From Epiperipatus broadwayi (taxonomy: Eukaryota > Onychophora > Udeonychophora > Euonychophora > Peripatidae), in assembly GCA_028023455.1 (NCBI GenBank), contig JAQFVV010000021.1, positions 2,656,351 through 2,720,350 of the forward strand: DNA of 64,000 nt, given 5' to 3'. Position numbers and translations under genes: made by a program. Positions within the stretch are counted from its first letter, which is position 1, and each line of letters begins with the position of its first letter. Of the stretch, positions 22,588 through 33,384 are shown one piece after another. The notes under the pieces are model-generated. The model ran no database searches. It saw only the letters and a list, made by a program, of their open reading frames with translations, and was not told where the DNA came from.

Positions 22588-23074
22588 AATATCAATAAAT
22601 TAAAAATCCTTCTCCTTTTTCTTTTCAAAAACTTTATTTTTTTATCTCAATACTGAACATATATATACTATTATATAATACAAAACTCCAATGTTTCAAC
22701 TGTTTTATCCCATACAGTCATTTTCAAGGATCTGCAACAATATTAAATACATATCAACAAATAAACTTCAATTACATAAAAACTTTCTCTTACATTAATT
22801 TGTTGTTTATGTTAATGTAAGAGAAAGTTTTTATGTAATTGAAGTTTATTTGTTGATATGTATTTAATATTGTTGCAGATCCTTGAAAATGACTGTATGA
22901 GATAAAACAGTTGAAACGTTGGAGTTTTGTATTATATAAATGTATATATATGTTCAGTATTGAGATAAAAAAATAAAGTTTTTGAAAAGAAAAAAAAGAA
23001 GGATTTTTAATTTGTTGATATTATTGTAGAACATATATATTTTAAAAGAAAAAGTGGATGTACTTTTGCTGTGA
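22588..23074. mobile_element. Hairpin element L (487 bp) with 13-bp target duplication
   Basis: Two arms of about 215 bp, almost perfectly complementary, meet at a very short loop near 22803-22812 (arm tips TGTAAGAGAAAGTTTTTATG and complement). The right arm continues into an unpaired tail of about 50 bases (about 23025-23074). Perfect direct repeats TATTTACTTAAGT lie at 22575-22587 and 23075-23087. Each arm contains CTTGAAAATGACTGTATG (or a near copy) then ACAGTTGAAAC. The PLE copies at 42.8-47 kb have the same layout of an inverted partial copy plus a longer copy. No ORF. Confidence 0.85.
22881..22917 (+). ncRNA. Hammerhead-like core in hairpin element (relic)
   Basis: Reads CTTGAAAATGACTGT, a loop, then ACAGTTGAAACGTT. 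The stem GACTGT/ACAGTT with GAAAC directly after it copies the stem II-GAAA half of a hammerhead. The CTGANGA half is altered to TTGAAAA, so it cannot be active as written. The other arm carries a near copy on the minus strand. Confidence 0.3.
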
Positions 23075-23089
23075 TATTTACTTAAGTTA

Positions 23090-23375
23090 AATTAGTCAGT
23101 GTCTCTTTTAAATCAAAGATTCATATCAGTTTTATTTTTTTCTTTGTTTGCTCCTTTCTCTTTTTTCCAAAACTCCCCCACACACAAATATGCTATTATA
23201 TGTATTTTGCACTGAAGATTTAATTGGACTAATTTATACACTAATAAATTCCGTAGTAAATAGTTTGACCTCTCCGGGCAAAGAAAATAAATTTTAAGTT
23301 CACAATTGTGTCAAATAAACAGTTTTCTCAAATTCGTGGAATAAGCTTACTAAAAGTGACATATATAGATGTAAT
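23090..23375. other. AT-rich intergenic DNA
   Basis: No feature recognised; composition begins to change near 23270 (CTCCGGGC). Confidence 0.4.
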
Positions 23376-23379
23376 TAGA

Positions 23380-23665
23380 AAGAAAATATCTGGTTTCCCC
23401 GGGGAATTGATTGAATCCTCTTGGGGAAAATGGAATCTCCGGTCCTTTGTCGGTGAACGAACTTTGTTTTTTTTTTCTTTGAAGTTCAAGTTCCATGGCT
23501 AAAATCTGTTTATTTATTTATTTTCTTTTTCTTCTGGCGATTCAATATTGTTGCTTATTGAGGCGAATTTTCCGGGCTTGATGTCCTTCTCCGCTATCGG
23601 CAGCTTCTATACGTTCGGGGGCTAAGGATTCAGACCCTCCGCACATTGAAGCCTCTACCCCAGTC
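23380..23665. other. Local CpG/GC-richer block
   Basis: CpG dinucleotides cluster here (CCCCGGGG, CTCCGG, GTCGGTGAACGAAC, TTCCGGGC, CTCCGCTATCGG, ACGTTCGGGGGC) in otherwise CpG-poor DNA. A 64-residue plus-strand frame (23308-23502) overlaps it, with no known motif. It might be a host promoter or first exon, or a piece of a young repeat. I see no TATA box, splice donor or conserved peptide that would decide. Confidence 0.4.
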
Positions 23666-23669
23666 TGAC

Positions 23670-24345
23670 CATATTTTATCAAAATGTATATCACGTTCTG
23701 TCCACTTTCTTCTACCTTCAAACTTATACTCGAATAATAAATTTAATTTTTCTTTAATTATCAAACTTATCTTTCTTTTCACTCTCTTTTTTGTACCACA
23801 AAAGCTTTTTACACCTATTTTTTTTCCAAATAGTATTTAATTAGTATTAGACATTCCACAATTTTTATAATAATTACTTCCATTGTTCTGCAAAATTAGT
23901 CTTCCATCTTGACATTTAAAGTTCTTTTGTTGACTTAATATGTATATATTTAAAAAGTTTATCAAACAAAATATTTTTTTTTTTTATTTTGTGAATTTTC
24001 ATTTTTAATGGTTCAAAAACGCACTCACACATATACATAGCAATGTGTATAGCTGGGTTTGGCAAAAGAAAGAAAAAAATCAGAGCAAGTGTATAACCCC
24101 CTCCCCCCCCCATACCTCTTCTATGAGTTCTTTTTAATTAAATTAACTAAATCAATTCTGTACGACCATGCAAATGACCGTTGATTGTACATCAAACTGT
24201 AAATATTAATTTTGTTAGTAAAGTAATATATATTTTTAATAATAAGTTAGTAATAAGATATATATATTTTTTAATAATGCGTTAAGTATACGAATATGTA
24301 TTTGTCTAATTATCGCAACAGGGTTTGATTATACCTGCCCTGTCG
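23670..24345. other. AT-rich intergenic DNA, nothing recognised
   Basis: Low-complexity sequence with a (C)n/(T)n patch near 24100. The short frames at 23646-24113 have no motif. Confidence 0.5.
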
Positions 24346-24361
24346 CAATAGGGAATGATTT

Positions 24362-24469
24362 TTTTTTTCATATGTCATAGCATCGGCCGGGACGCGAACC
24401 CACAACCGTCTGCAACCAACTACTTGCTTGCATGGCGGCTGCGATACCTCTCGGCTAACAATGCAAGAC
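24362..24469 (-). mobile_element. tRNA-derived SINE, copy 6
   Basis: Minus orientation; T run (A tail) at its left, then CATATGTCATAGCATCGGCC and GGGACGCGAACCC. It ends (plus-strand view) in CTCGGCTAACAATGCAAGAC. Perfect 13-bp target duplications TAGGGAATGATTT lie at 24349-24361 and 24470-24482. Its ends match copies 2 and 4, confirming a unit of about 108 bp. Confidence 0.93.
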
Positions 24470-24903
24470 TAGGGAATGATTTCTAATTCACTTTTAATAT
24501 CTTGTCAAAAAATAAATAACCACTATATTATATATATAAACTTGAAAGCATTAAAAGTATGCTCAGTGCAATAAACATTAAATTTTATATTTAAACTCCG
24601 TATGACTATTACTCATACAGAGATAAAATATAAAATTTAATAATATTTATTGTACTGAATATACTTTTGACATTTTCGCATCATATTCATGGTCAGTCTG
24701 CTGAGAATATGCATATATTCAAATATACATCTATGACATAATAATCTTCAAATATGCATATTAAAAAACTTTACAAGCCAGAATTCTAGTTATTTTTAAA
24801 TAAACTTGCAAATAATGCCCTCTGGTGTCAAAGAAATCGATCAAATTAAAGCAATTCATTTTTATGTGGTCTGTGAGAATTTATATAAGTGGTAGAACAA
24901 TCA

Positions 24904-24991
24904 CATGATCACTATTCCTTCTGGCATCCATTGATTACTCTGGTTGCCACTGAGTGGCACTACTGTATGAAGAGTCTTGCCTGTTTTAATA
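24904..24991. mobile_element. Foldback family T, minimal copy D (88 bp)
   Basis: A perfect 12-bp direct repeat GTAGAACAATCA lies at 24892-24903 and 24992-25003. Between them are only a short left-terminal remnant (CATGATCACTATT) and the right terminal part (GGCATCCATTGATTACTCTG through TTGCCTGTTTTAAT). It shows that an internally deleted element still has two proper ends and a duplicated target. It helps define the family ends. Confidence 0.85.
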
Positions 24992-25009
24992 GTAGAACAA
25001 TCATCGATA

Positions 25010-25480
25010 TTTTGACAGGGGTGAAATGTTACATTAACAGTGTTCTTTAACAAAGCCTCAATCTAAACAGTTCACAATTTCACATCATTATACAGATGTA
25101 AGTGATGCTAATTTTTAACAATGGCCCTTAAATATGCAGACTTGCAAATATGGGCCTTATATTAATTTAACCGTTAATCCGATAAGAAATGAAACCATTT
25201 TCATTTGTTTTCATGGTTGTATATCAGTGATAGATGAATTAAATTACATTTTATAGAGAGGAAACTATATTTGTAGTGATTTTGGCAAAGCAATCTAAGT
25301 GGCTCATATCTTTATTTTTCTAAAATATCAAAGTTTGATCTATTGTCCATAGAAGATCTTGGACACAGATATAAATAGATTAATTTTCATTTGGGTAGGA
25401 GTGCACTGATTTGAGAAGTTATTTGTGAGATTACCAAAAATGTCTTAAGAAAATCTGATTTGTAAAAAGATTTCTATAGT
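25010..25480. other. AT-rich intergenic DNA
   Basis: Nothing recognised apart from the edge of the dispersed repeat that hosts the next element. Confidence 0.45.
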
Positions 25481-25504
25481 ATGCATATATAAAGATTATT
25501 ACTT

Positions 25505-25746
25505 AAACCATCAAATGTCACATGATCACCATTCTGTATGCTTCCATGAGCTGTTTATAGACAGACAAAACTCTCCATACAGTAGCACTACTCAATGCAA
25601 GCCAAGGTTATGAATGTAGAAATTAGTGCATAAAATCCTTATCTAATGCACTAGATAGAGATTTTATGCACGATTCTTTCTGCATCCATTGATTACTCTG
25701 GATTGCACTGAGTGACACTAGTGTATGGAAAGTTTGGCTTGGTTGT
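25505..25746. mobile_element. Foldback family T, copy E (242 bp)
   Basis: Perfect 13-bp direct repeats AAGATTATTACTT lie at 25492-25504 and 25747-25759. The left end is AAACCATCAAATGTCACATG; the two short arms carry CAAAACTCTCCATACAGTAG and its diverged complement, and meet near 25645 at CTAATGCACTAGATAG. The central CAGACTAGTTTCTGG block is missing, so this is an internally deleted copy. Confidence 0.87.
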
Positions 25747-25759
25747 AAGATTATTACTT

Positions 25760-26130
25760 CATAAATATTAATAAACATTACCAGCATTACACATTTAATA
25801 GTCATTTTTTGTTTACAGTTTGTTTAAATAATAATAGAATATATTTATAAATATAAAGTAATGTGAAAGATTGGTCCAGTTTTATAAGTGAAAGTTTTTG
25901 TGCCTAGTATGGTTTAATACAGTAAAAACATAGCAAATTTAAGAGCTAAGGGTTCATAAACTGCGGCTGAATGGACACTTCCAGAGCTGATACATTTTAT
26001 GACCTCATGAGTAATAAATCTTTCAACTGCATTTTAAAAATATCTTTTATCATGTTACAACATAATCATTTCAACAGTTCATTAAAACTTGATCTGCCAA
26101 CAATGTTTACAATGCTTATTATCTTTGTGA
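25760..26130. repeat. Dispersed repeat related to 8.0-8.46 kb
   Basis: The phrase GAGCTAAGGGTTCATAAACT and neighbouring blocks correspond to 8360-8450, and the sequence just before copy E resembles 235-285. The region is probably one long old repeat into which copy E inserted. The 60-codon frame here is accidental. Confidence 0.45.
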
Positions 26131-26157
26131 ATGGCATTGTTATTTGGTCATGAAAAT

Positions 26158-26224
26158 CATTATATATATATATATATCTTATAACTTATGCAAATCATTA
26201 TATATATATATATATCTTATAACT
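26158..26224. repeat. Duplicated (AT)n unit
   Basis: Two copies of about 33 bp (AAATCATTATATATATATAT then CTTATAACTTATGC or CTTATAACTTAAGC) stand in tandem. Confidence 0.7.
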
Positions 26225-26849
26225 TAAGCAAATATCTTCTATAGGTGCACCTATACAATCGAATATTAAATTCTCAGGGGCACCATGGTAAATGTGTATC
26301 CTACTTAGTAGCCTTTGAATAATCAAATGTTTATTTAAAATATATCTCAAGGTTAAAAATATATAAAAATAAATAAGTCCATATGTGCATGTGTAAGTGT
26401 GACTAAACATGTCACTCTTATTTTAAATTAAGTAAACTAAATAAATACAAAGTTGAAACATATATAAATATAAAGTCAATAAATTTTATTTCCATTTGTT
26501 TTGGCTAAATTCAAATTCAGTCATTGGGCTATATTATAATTACTCATTTATTTTGAATGTAGTTTGAATGCAATAAAAGATACTCTTTGGGTCTATATTA
26601 CATTGATGACTGTATTCCAATACTCTTATATTCCATATTTCTTATATCTCACTGCTCACCCACGTGCGTGCACACACATACATATATATATATATATTTA
26701 GGTAAATTTATAAATAAATATTAGAAAATACAGTACTTAAAAGTTTATAAAAATATATCTATAAACGTCACTTAGGAGCGCTTTCAACTATCCTTGTAGT
26801 TTTTGTCAACTAATACTTTTAAAAGGTCAACTTTCCCATAATTCCATGA

Positions 26850-27240
26850 TGTCAATTTTTCCATAATTCTGTGATCTTAATGTTTGCTGCCTGCTTATTG
26901 ATTAAATCTTGCTTGTATTTATATATTAACATTGTTTCCTTAATTTTTCTTTTATTATTATTTCTTTCAGCTTCCAATATTTTTACATTACTATAATTAA
27001 AATCCAAAACCATATATAAATGATCTATTATGGGCATAAAAGACAGAAGCTGATGAATTATCATTATTTTTATAATTTTGTTTTGTATTTTGAACCCTTT
27101 TTAATAATAACAAGTGCTCTTTTGTTTTTTTTCCAATGTGCACTCGACTCACCTATATATCCACTGCCCCACCTACATTGCCATTTGTAAATGATACAAT
27201 TTTTATTTGTCAATAAGGTTTTATCTTTTGAATTATTTAT
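26850..27240 (-). pseudogene. PLE GIY-YIG endonuclease remnant
   Basis: Minus-strand translation shows GSGYIGES followed by a basic K/N-rich helix, then (26852-27064) a degenerate C-terminal part with DHLYMVLDFNYSNVKILEAE. It aligns with the plus-strand version at 45.94-46.2 kb (KWICKCGSGYISESRCTLGK). The zinc-binding CKC just before the GIY-YIG core is intact in that copy and mutated here. Confidence 0.7.
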
Positions 27241-27440
27241 TTAATGTAGGTGGTGCATAAAATGCAATATCACATATACCTTTATAAATTTTTTTAATGA
27301 AACTTGCCTGTTGATCCAAAATATATTGATATCCAAATTTTTTTATCAGAAGAATTAACATTATTATTAATATTGTTGTTATATTTAGAATTAAAATTTT
27401 TAATAGTATAATAAACATAATAATAACTAACTCTAACATT

Positions 27441-27838
27441 TTACAATTCATTATAATAAATTTCAATATTTTTGGTTTTATCCAATGAATATTTACAAAG
27501 ATTATCATTTCTAAATACGAAGGACTTTAAACCTGCCATTTTATGTGACATTGATACTTTTGATTTACATGGTATATATACTCTTTTTGCTATTGGTTTA
27601 ACAATCATATAGTAATTCAGTTTATCTTTGTTTCTAGTTATCTTGAGATCTAAAAAGTGAACACACATTGAATTTTCATCTGTTTTAATCCATTTTAAGC
27701 CATTTATATTATTTAATTCATTAAACAAATCATTAATAGCATTTGGCTTTCCACAAATAAAAACATCATCAATATATCGATTGTATAAAGTAATATCTTT
27801 CAGATAATATTCCTTTTTCAAAATATTTTCTTTTTATG
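27441..27838 (-). pseudogene. PLE reverse transcriptase, YIDD segment
   Basis: A 126-residue minus-strand frame: YNRYIDDVFICG near its start is the catalytic A/C-motif equivalent (Y-x-DD) of Penelope-type RT. It is followed by FLDLKITRNKDKLNYYMIVK and SMSHKMAGLKSFVFRNDNLC, the usual PLE thumb region. The same thumb block is present at 45.5 kb (KVPMSHKMAGLRSFSFRNNS). The internal methionine start has no meaning. Confidence 0.85.
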
Positions 27839-27849
27839 TAGATATCACA

Positions 27850-28209
27850 AAATTACATATTTGGACAACTGTAGGAAGGCCCATTGTCTAGCCATTACTC
27901 ATTTTATAAAATTCATGCTTAAAAATTGCATAAATATTTTTAGCAATAAAGTGTTTCGACAATAAATTTTATTATTCTAATGTTAACATTTTTTCACTTT
28001 AATGCATTATTAATTATTTCAATAGAAGTCATTCTATCAATTGATCCATACATTTCACTGACATCAAAGGTACAAATTCCATCACAAATATCAATAACAA
28101 CATCAAATGATGAACATATTGTACACATACCAAAACCAAGAATTTCCTGTAACATTTTCTTAATTAATCTACATGTTTCATAATAAAACCCACCCCAAAA
28201 ATCAATCAT
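27850..28209 (-). pseudogene. PLE reverse transcriptase, fingers/palm segment
   Basis: A minus-strand frame of 71 residues contains GICTFDVSEMYGSIDRMTSI, matching the (T)FDV..MY.SID palm block of Penelope RT. After a frame change it continues with YKMSNG-TMGLPTVVQICNF, the GLP block. Both come before the YIDD segment, as expected. A frameshift near 27990 separates the parts. Confidence 0.8.
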
Positions 28210-28444
28210 TAATTGTAATGGTTCTTTTTTCTATTGGGAAAGCTGACATCATGGAATTATGGGAAAGTTGATCTTTTAAAAATATTAGATGACAAAAACT
28301 ACAAGTATAGTTTAAAGTGCTTCTAAGTGACAGTTATAGATATATTTTATAAACTTTCAAGTACTGTATTTTTTAATATTTATTTATAAATTTAAGTATA
28401 TTATTTTGAAGAAATACAGACATCATTTTGTAATATATATATAT

Positions 28445-30567
28445 TGTAACGATATATAAATATGTCGTTACATTTATTTAAAATAAAAACTTAAAAGTTC
28501 GCAAATAAAAGGAAAAAACTAAACGCTAAAATTAAAATGTTTGTTAAACATATATATATTCACACAGATGCTAAACTTTAAAAATATTTTTTTCATAAAC
28601 AAAAAAAAAAAAAGTATTTGAACGTATTTTTTTTAATAAAAAAATACAAGGTTGAAATATAAAAATATTTTAATAAAAAAATAACGTAAGTTAAAGTAAA
28701 AACAGGTATTAATTAATTCCTGTAATCTGTAAATGGAAATGATGTTTATTAATTATCTAAAAGCTGTGTAATTAAAAAGTCAGATGAAAAGTTAGATAAG
28801 AGAAGAAAGAAATTTTAGCTTGACCAATGGAAGCACTAAGCCTTGGCTCGGACCCTAACGAAAGTGATAGACTAGTGACGTTTTGTTCATTGAATCCTTG
28901 TGGATAATATAAAAAGGGAAATACAGTTTTTTTCTGACAGTTCCAGCGTTGTGTGTTTGAGAGATGTGGTATGACGCACATACCACACTCTCTATAAAAA
29001 AAAAAAATGAAAAGACTGTGATACCTTGAACCAGCTATTGCCATCTCCAGAACATTACCTTCCAACGGAGGCATCACGGGAATTGAAAGCAGAGGCCTGG
29101 ACTCTTATACCATAAGCTATATGAAATGAACAATTGTTAAAATCAATCAAGAACTTTCGTCAAGTTTTACAAATTGATAAACAAGCCAACTGAAATGTTA
29201 AAACGGACTCTTATCTGACTTTTGTAAGTTTTTAAATCAAATTAATAATGTTTAATTTTATATGTTTTCCGATTGATAAACATCATTTCAATTTTTTTTT
29301 TTTCTTATTGTAAAGATTAGTTAAATGTATGAAATTTAAGTTGTTTATAGACGCTTGCATGGATTCGTTTGCGGTTAATTATATTTTGGTTTTCATATTT
29401 GATCAAAATATATAGACATTCGATAAATAATGATACCTTACGGTGAGTATCTAAAATGTATTTATTCGGATGTCTTTTAAGTTATTGGTGACAACGCAAG
29501 TATCTTATGGTGAATACTATTGGGTTACTTATAAGTTTCCCTCTGCGATTGTCGGTATCAATAATTTTGTATTTTGATCGTTTATGTTTATTTTGAAATG
29601 TTTTTGACCGTGGAATCTATGTAATCGATCTATACCCAACATTTTTAAACAAATCTGTGCGAACGTATTTAAATGTTAAAATTAAGTCGGGCGTGAATGG
29701 CTATATAGTTTGTAAAGTTATATTAAGGGAGGGTAATCTTAGGTTATTCATTTCGTAGTTGAATTGGTTCAATGGATTGGATATATTTGTGTAATTTAGT
29801 AGATGTAGTATGAGGTCCGCTACGGGCAGGATTATAGATATATGCCACACACCCTCTGTTTGCCTATGGATGGGTTTGTAAGTCGGCAGAAGACCACAGT
29901 CCATTCCTATGGAGTTTTTTGTTTATTGATCTACTTGCCAACAGATGTCACATTCCTGTTGGTGGAGAGTCAATCTCTTCTCTATTTCTACTTATTGTTC
30001 AGATGTACATTCCTGACAATATAGTATTTTGTGTTGTCGTATCATGCTACATTGAATACATGAATGTATCAGATGGATTGGCGCCAGTTGATTGCGAAAT
30101 TTGTTGCCTAAGGTTAAATCAGGGAAGAATATTTTCTTTTCAAATGCAGACCTATGTAGTCCATTCATACTCGACCCTCTAAATAAATAGTAAACTCATT
30201 ATTTGCAATCTACTTAAATTTAGAATTAAAGATCAATATAAAATTATAAACGTTAAATTTATTCCTCAAAATTTAAATATTATTTTATATGTGCGTAAAT
30301 AAATATTTTTATGTGTTAATTTCTGGCAGTGGCTTTTATTCTTTTATAGTTAAGATATAAAATTTATAGATTTTTATCTCTGCGTCTCCGCTGAGCTAGT
30401 GACTTGGGCTAATGGTCGGAATATTTAAAGAAAGTGGAATCTTAACAGCGCGTATCTGCCTACTTTATAAATTTTTCTAGGCTCAAATGCCTAGATGGCG
30501 CCCTTTGTAGTGCAGATATTGTTTTTGCGGTTAGATTCGATCTTCACTTTCATTTCGATCGTTATAA
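28445..30567 (+). repeat. 5' long terminal repeat
   Basis: Starts TGTAACGATATATAAATATG, itself a small palindrome (TGTAACGA...TCGTTACA). It holds a TATA-like box at 28908-28917 and several AATAAA signals (for example about 30182). A minus-strand frame of 101 residues and a plus-strand frame of 87 residues are conserved in the second copy. With so little divergence this conservation says nothing about function. Confidence 0.82.
28908..28917 (+). promoter_or_regulatory. Candidate LTR TATA box
   Basis: TATAAAAAGG about 460 bases into the LTR, preserved at 31721-31730 in the other LTR. It would place a start near 28940, giving an R-U5 of about 1.6 kb. Prediction from sequence only. Confidence 0.4.
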
Positions 30568-30568
30568 T

Positions 30569-30585
30569 TGGCGTCCCAAGTGTGG
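30569..30585 (+). promoter_or_regulatory. Candidate primer-binding site
   Basis: TGGCGTCCCAAGTGTGG begins two bases after the 5' LTR end. TGG matches the CCA end of tRNAs and the whole string resembles the TGGCGCCCAACGTGGGG type found in many Gypsy-like elements. The exact tRNA is not assigned. Confidence 0.55.
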
Positions 30586-31255
30586 CCTTACCTCAGAGAT
30601 TGACCCTGAGAAGGGGAATTGAAAGATGAAATTTCCGATCTTTAATAAACACGAGTGCCCTGAGAATTTTAAAACGGAATCATGCAAATAACATTTGTTG
30701 TTTTTTCTGAAATAAGTACATTTTGTACTAACGTAAAGTTATAGCCAGATGTTTAATAAACCACTAGTACTTTTGAAAATAAATCATGCCCGTAATGTTT
30801 TTTCTGAAATTAGTATAAATATATTTGTTGTATTTACGTGGAGTTGCAGTTTGAAGTTTTGTTTAAAAAGTGCTGCCAGTAAGAAAAATTGCGCATATGT
30901 AGAGATAAATTCGAGGAATAAAAACTAATAAATAAAACAATAATAAATATAAATCATAATTTTTTTGAAAAAAAAAGTCTTGTTTAAAATTTAATCGTTC
31001 AACTTGCCTAAGTAATAGTTAAAGGTAGGAGAAATGAAACTTGGAAGGGAGGGGGCAGAAATTTAGCTGATAATAGGAAATCAACAGTCAACATTTTTTT
31101 AAAATCATTATATTTGTGTGTAATTACTGTTTTGTCTTGTAAAAAAAAAAAAGTTTTGTTTCTGTGATCATATATAATCAATTTGTGTAACGTAATTACT
31201 AACACTAAGTAAATTCTTTTTTTTTTTTAATGTTTTTTGAGGAAGTTTACTGATA
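30586..31255. other. Non-coding interior of the LTR element
   Basis: It contains no open frame resembling gag or pol. Two related phrases (TGTTGTTTTTTCTGAAATAAG and GTAATGTTTTTTCTGAAATTAG) form a weak direct repeat. A purine run (GGAAGGGAGGGGGCAGAAA) lies about 195 bases before the 3' LTR. Confidence 0.6.
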
Positions 31256-33377
31256 TGTAACGATATATAAATATGTCGTTACATTTATTTAAAATAAAAA
31301 CTTAAAAGTTCGCAAATAAAAGGAAAAAACTAAACGCTAAAATTAAAATGTTTGTTAAACATATATATATTCGCACAGATGCTAAACTTTAAAAATATTT
31401 TTTTCATAAACAAAAAAAAAAAAAAAGTATTTGAACGTATTTTTTTTAATAAAAAAATACAAGGTTGAAATATAAAAATATTTTAATAAAAAAATAACGT
31501 AAGTTAAAGTAAAAACAGGTATTAATTAATTCCTGTAATCTGTAAATGGAAATGATGTTTATTAATTATCTAAAAGCTGTGTAATTAAAAAGTCAGATGA
31601 AAAGTTAGATAAGAGAAGAAAGAAATTTTAGCTTGACCAATGGAAGCACTAAGCCTTGGCTCGGACCCTAACGAAAGTGATAGACTAGTGACGTTTTGTT
31701 CATTGAATCCTTGTGGATAATATAAAAAGGGAAATACAGTTTTTTTCTGACAGTTCCAGCGTTGTGTGTTTGAGAGATGTGGTATGACGCACATACCACA
31801 CTCTCTATAAAAAAAAAAAATGAAAAGACTGTGATACCTTGAACCAGCTATTGCCATCTCCAGAACATTACCTTCCAATGGAGGCGTCACGGGAATTGAA
31901 AGCAGAGGCCTGGACTCTTATACCATAAGCTATATGAAATGAACAATTGTTAAAATCAATCAAGAACTTTCGTCAAGTTTTACAAATTGATAAACAAGCC
32001 AACTGAAATGTTAAAACGGACTCTTATCTGACTTTTGTAAGTTTTTAAATCAAATTAATAATGTTTAATTTTATATGTTTTCCGATTGATAAACATCATT
32101 TCCATTTTTTTTTTCTTATTGTAAAGATTAGTTAAATGTATGAAATTTAAGTTGTTTATAGACGCTTGCATGGATTCGTTTGCGGTTAATTATATTTTGG
32201 TTTTCATATTTGATCAAAATATATAGACATTCGATAAATAATGATACCTTACGGTGAGTATCTAAAATGTATTTATTCGGATGTCTTTTAAGTTATTGGT
32301 GACAACGCAAGTATCTTATGGTGAATACTATTGGGTTACTTATAAGTTTCCTTCTGCGATTGTCGGTATCAATAATTTTGTATTTTGATCGTTTATGTTT
32401 ATTTTGAAATGTTTTTGACCGTGGAATCTATGTAATCGATCTATACCCAACATTTTTAAACAAATCTGTGCGAACGTATTTAAATGTTAAAATTAAGTCG
32501 GGCGTGAATGGCTATATAGTTTGTAAAGTTATATTAAGGGAGGGTAATCTTAGGTTATTCATTTCGTAGTTGAATTGGTTCAATGGATTGGATATATTTG
32601 TGTAATTAGTAGATGTAGTATGAGGTCCGCTACGGGCAGGATTATAGATATACGCCACACACCCTCTGTTTGCCTATGGATGGGTTTGTAAGTCGGCAGA
32701 AGACCGCAGTCCATTCCTATGGAGTTTTTTGTTTATTGATCTACTTGCCAACAGATGTCACATTCCTGTTGGTGGAGAGTCAATCTCTTCTCTATTTCTA
32801 CTTATTGTTCAGATGTACATTCCTGACAATATAGTATTTTGTGTTGTCGTATCATGCTACATTGAATACATGAATGTATCAGATGGATTGGCGCCAGTTG
32901 ATTGCGAAATTTGTTGCCTAAGGTTAAATCAGGGAAGAATATTTTCTTTTCAAATGCAGACCTATGTAGTCCATTCATACTCGACCCTCTAAATAAATAG
33001 TAAACTCATTATTTGCAATCTACTTAAATTTAGAATTAAAGATCAATATAAAATTATAAACGTTAAATTTATTCCTCAAAATTTAAATATTATTTTATAT
33101 GTGCGTAAATAAATATTTTTATGTGTTAATTTCTGGCAGTGGCTTTTATTCTTTTATAGTTAAGATATAAAATTTATAGATTTTTATCTCTGCGTCTCCG
33201 CTGAGCTAGTGACTTGGGCTAACGGTCGGAATATTTAAAGAAAGTGGAATCTTAACAGCGCGTATCTGCCTACTTTATAAATTTTTCTAGGCTCAAATGC
33301 CTAGATGGCGCCCTTTGTAGTGCAGATATTGTTTTTGCGGTTAGATTCGATCTTCACTTTCATTTCGATCGTTATAA
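31256..33377 (+). repeat. 3' long terminal repeat
   Basis: Near-identical to 28445-30567. Differences seen include G for A near 31373, T for C near 31879, G for A near 31886, T for C near 32352, C for T near 32653, G for A near 32706 and C for T near 33223. Its outer end runs straight into (AT)n. Confidence 0.82.
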
Positions 33378-33384
33378 TATATAT

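Larger units (their letters stand above)
26695..28420 (-). mobile_element. Penelope-like element 1, with inverted terminal copy
   Basis: Minus-strand coding remnants run RT (28209-27441) then GIY-YIG (about 27240-26850), followed by a 3' non-coding end with GGATAGTTGAAAGCGCTCC near 26780-26800. On the far side (28236-28420) lies an inverted copy of only the 3' end (CATGGAATTATGGGAAAGTTGATC...). This gives flanking inverted repeats of about 170 bp. It is a 5'-truncated, multiply stopped copy. The right flank is followed directly by the LTR element. Confidence 0.8.
28445..33377. mobile_element. Non-autonomous LTR retrotransposon (about 4.93 kb)
   Basis: Two direct repeats of about 2.12 kb (28445-30567 and 31256-33377) begin TGTAACGA and end TCGTTATAA. 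By eye they differ at about eight substitutions plus small homopolymer indels. The first is followed at 30569 by TGGCGTCCCAAGTGTGG, a primer-binding-site-like sequence. The interior is only about 0.69 kb without coding capacity, so it must depend on another element. It inserted into an (AT)n tract, so the target duplication cannot be read. Weak point: no good polypurine tract abuts the 3' LTR; the best purine run is at about 31043-31060. A segmental tandem duplication is the alternative. The strand is not proven, but the PBS implies plus. Confidence 0.8.

Noticed and set aside
28772-29077. 101-codon frame found twice (also 31585-31890) as a conserved gene
   Set aside because: The two copies sit in near-identical LTRs of one young element; identity reflects recent duplication, not selection.
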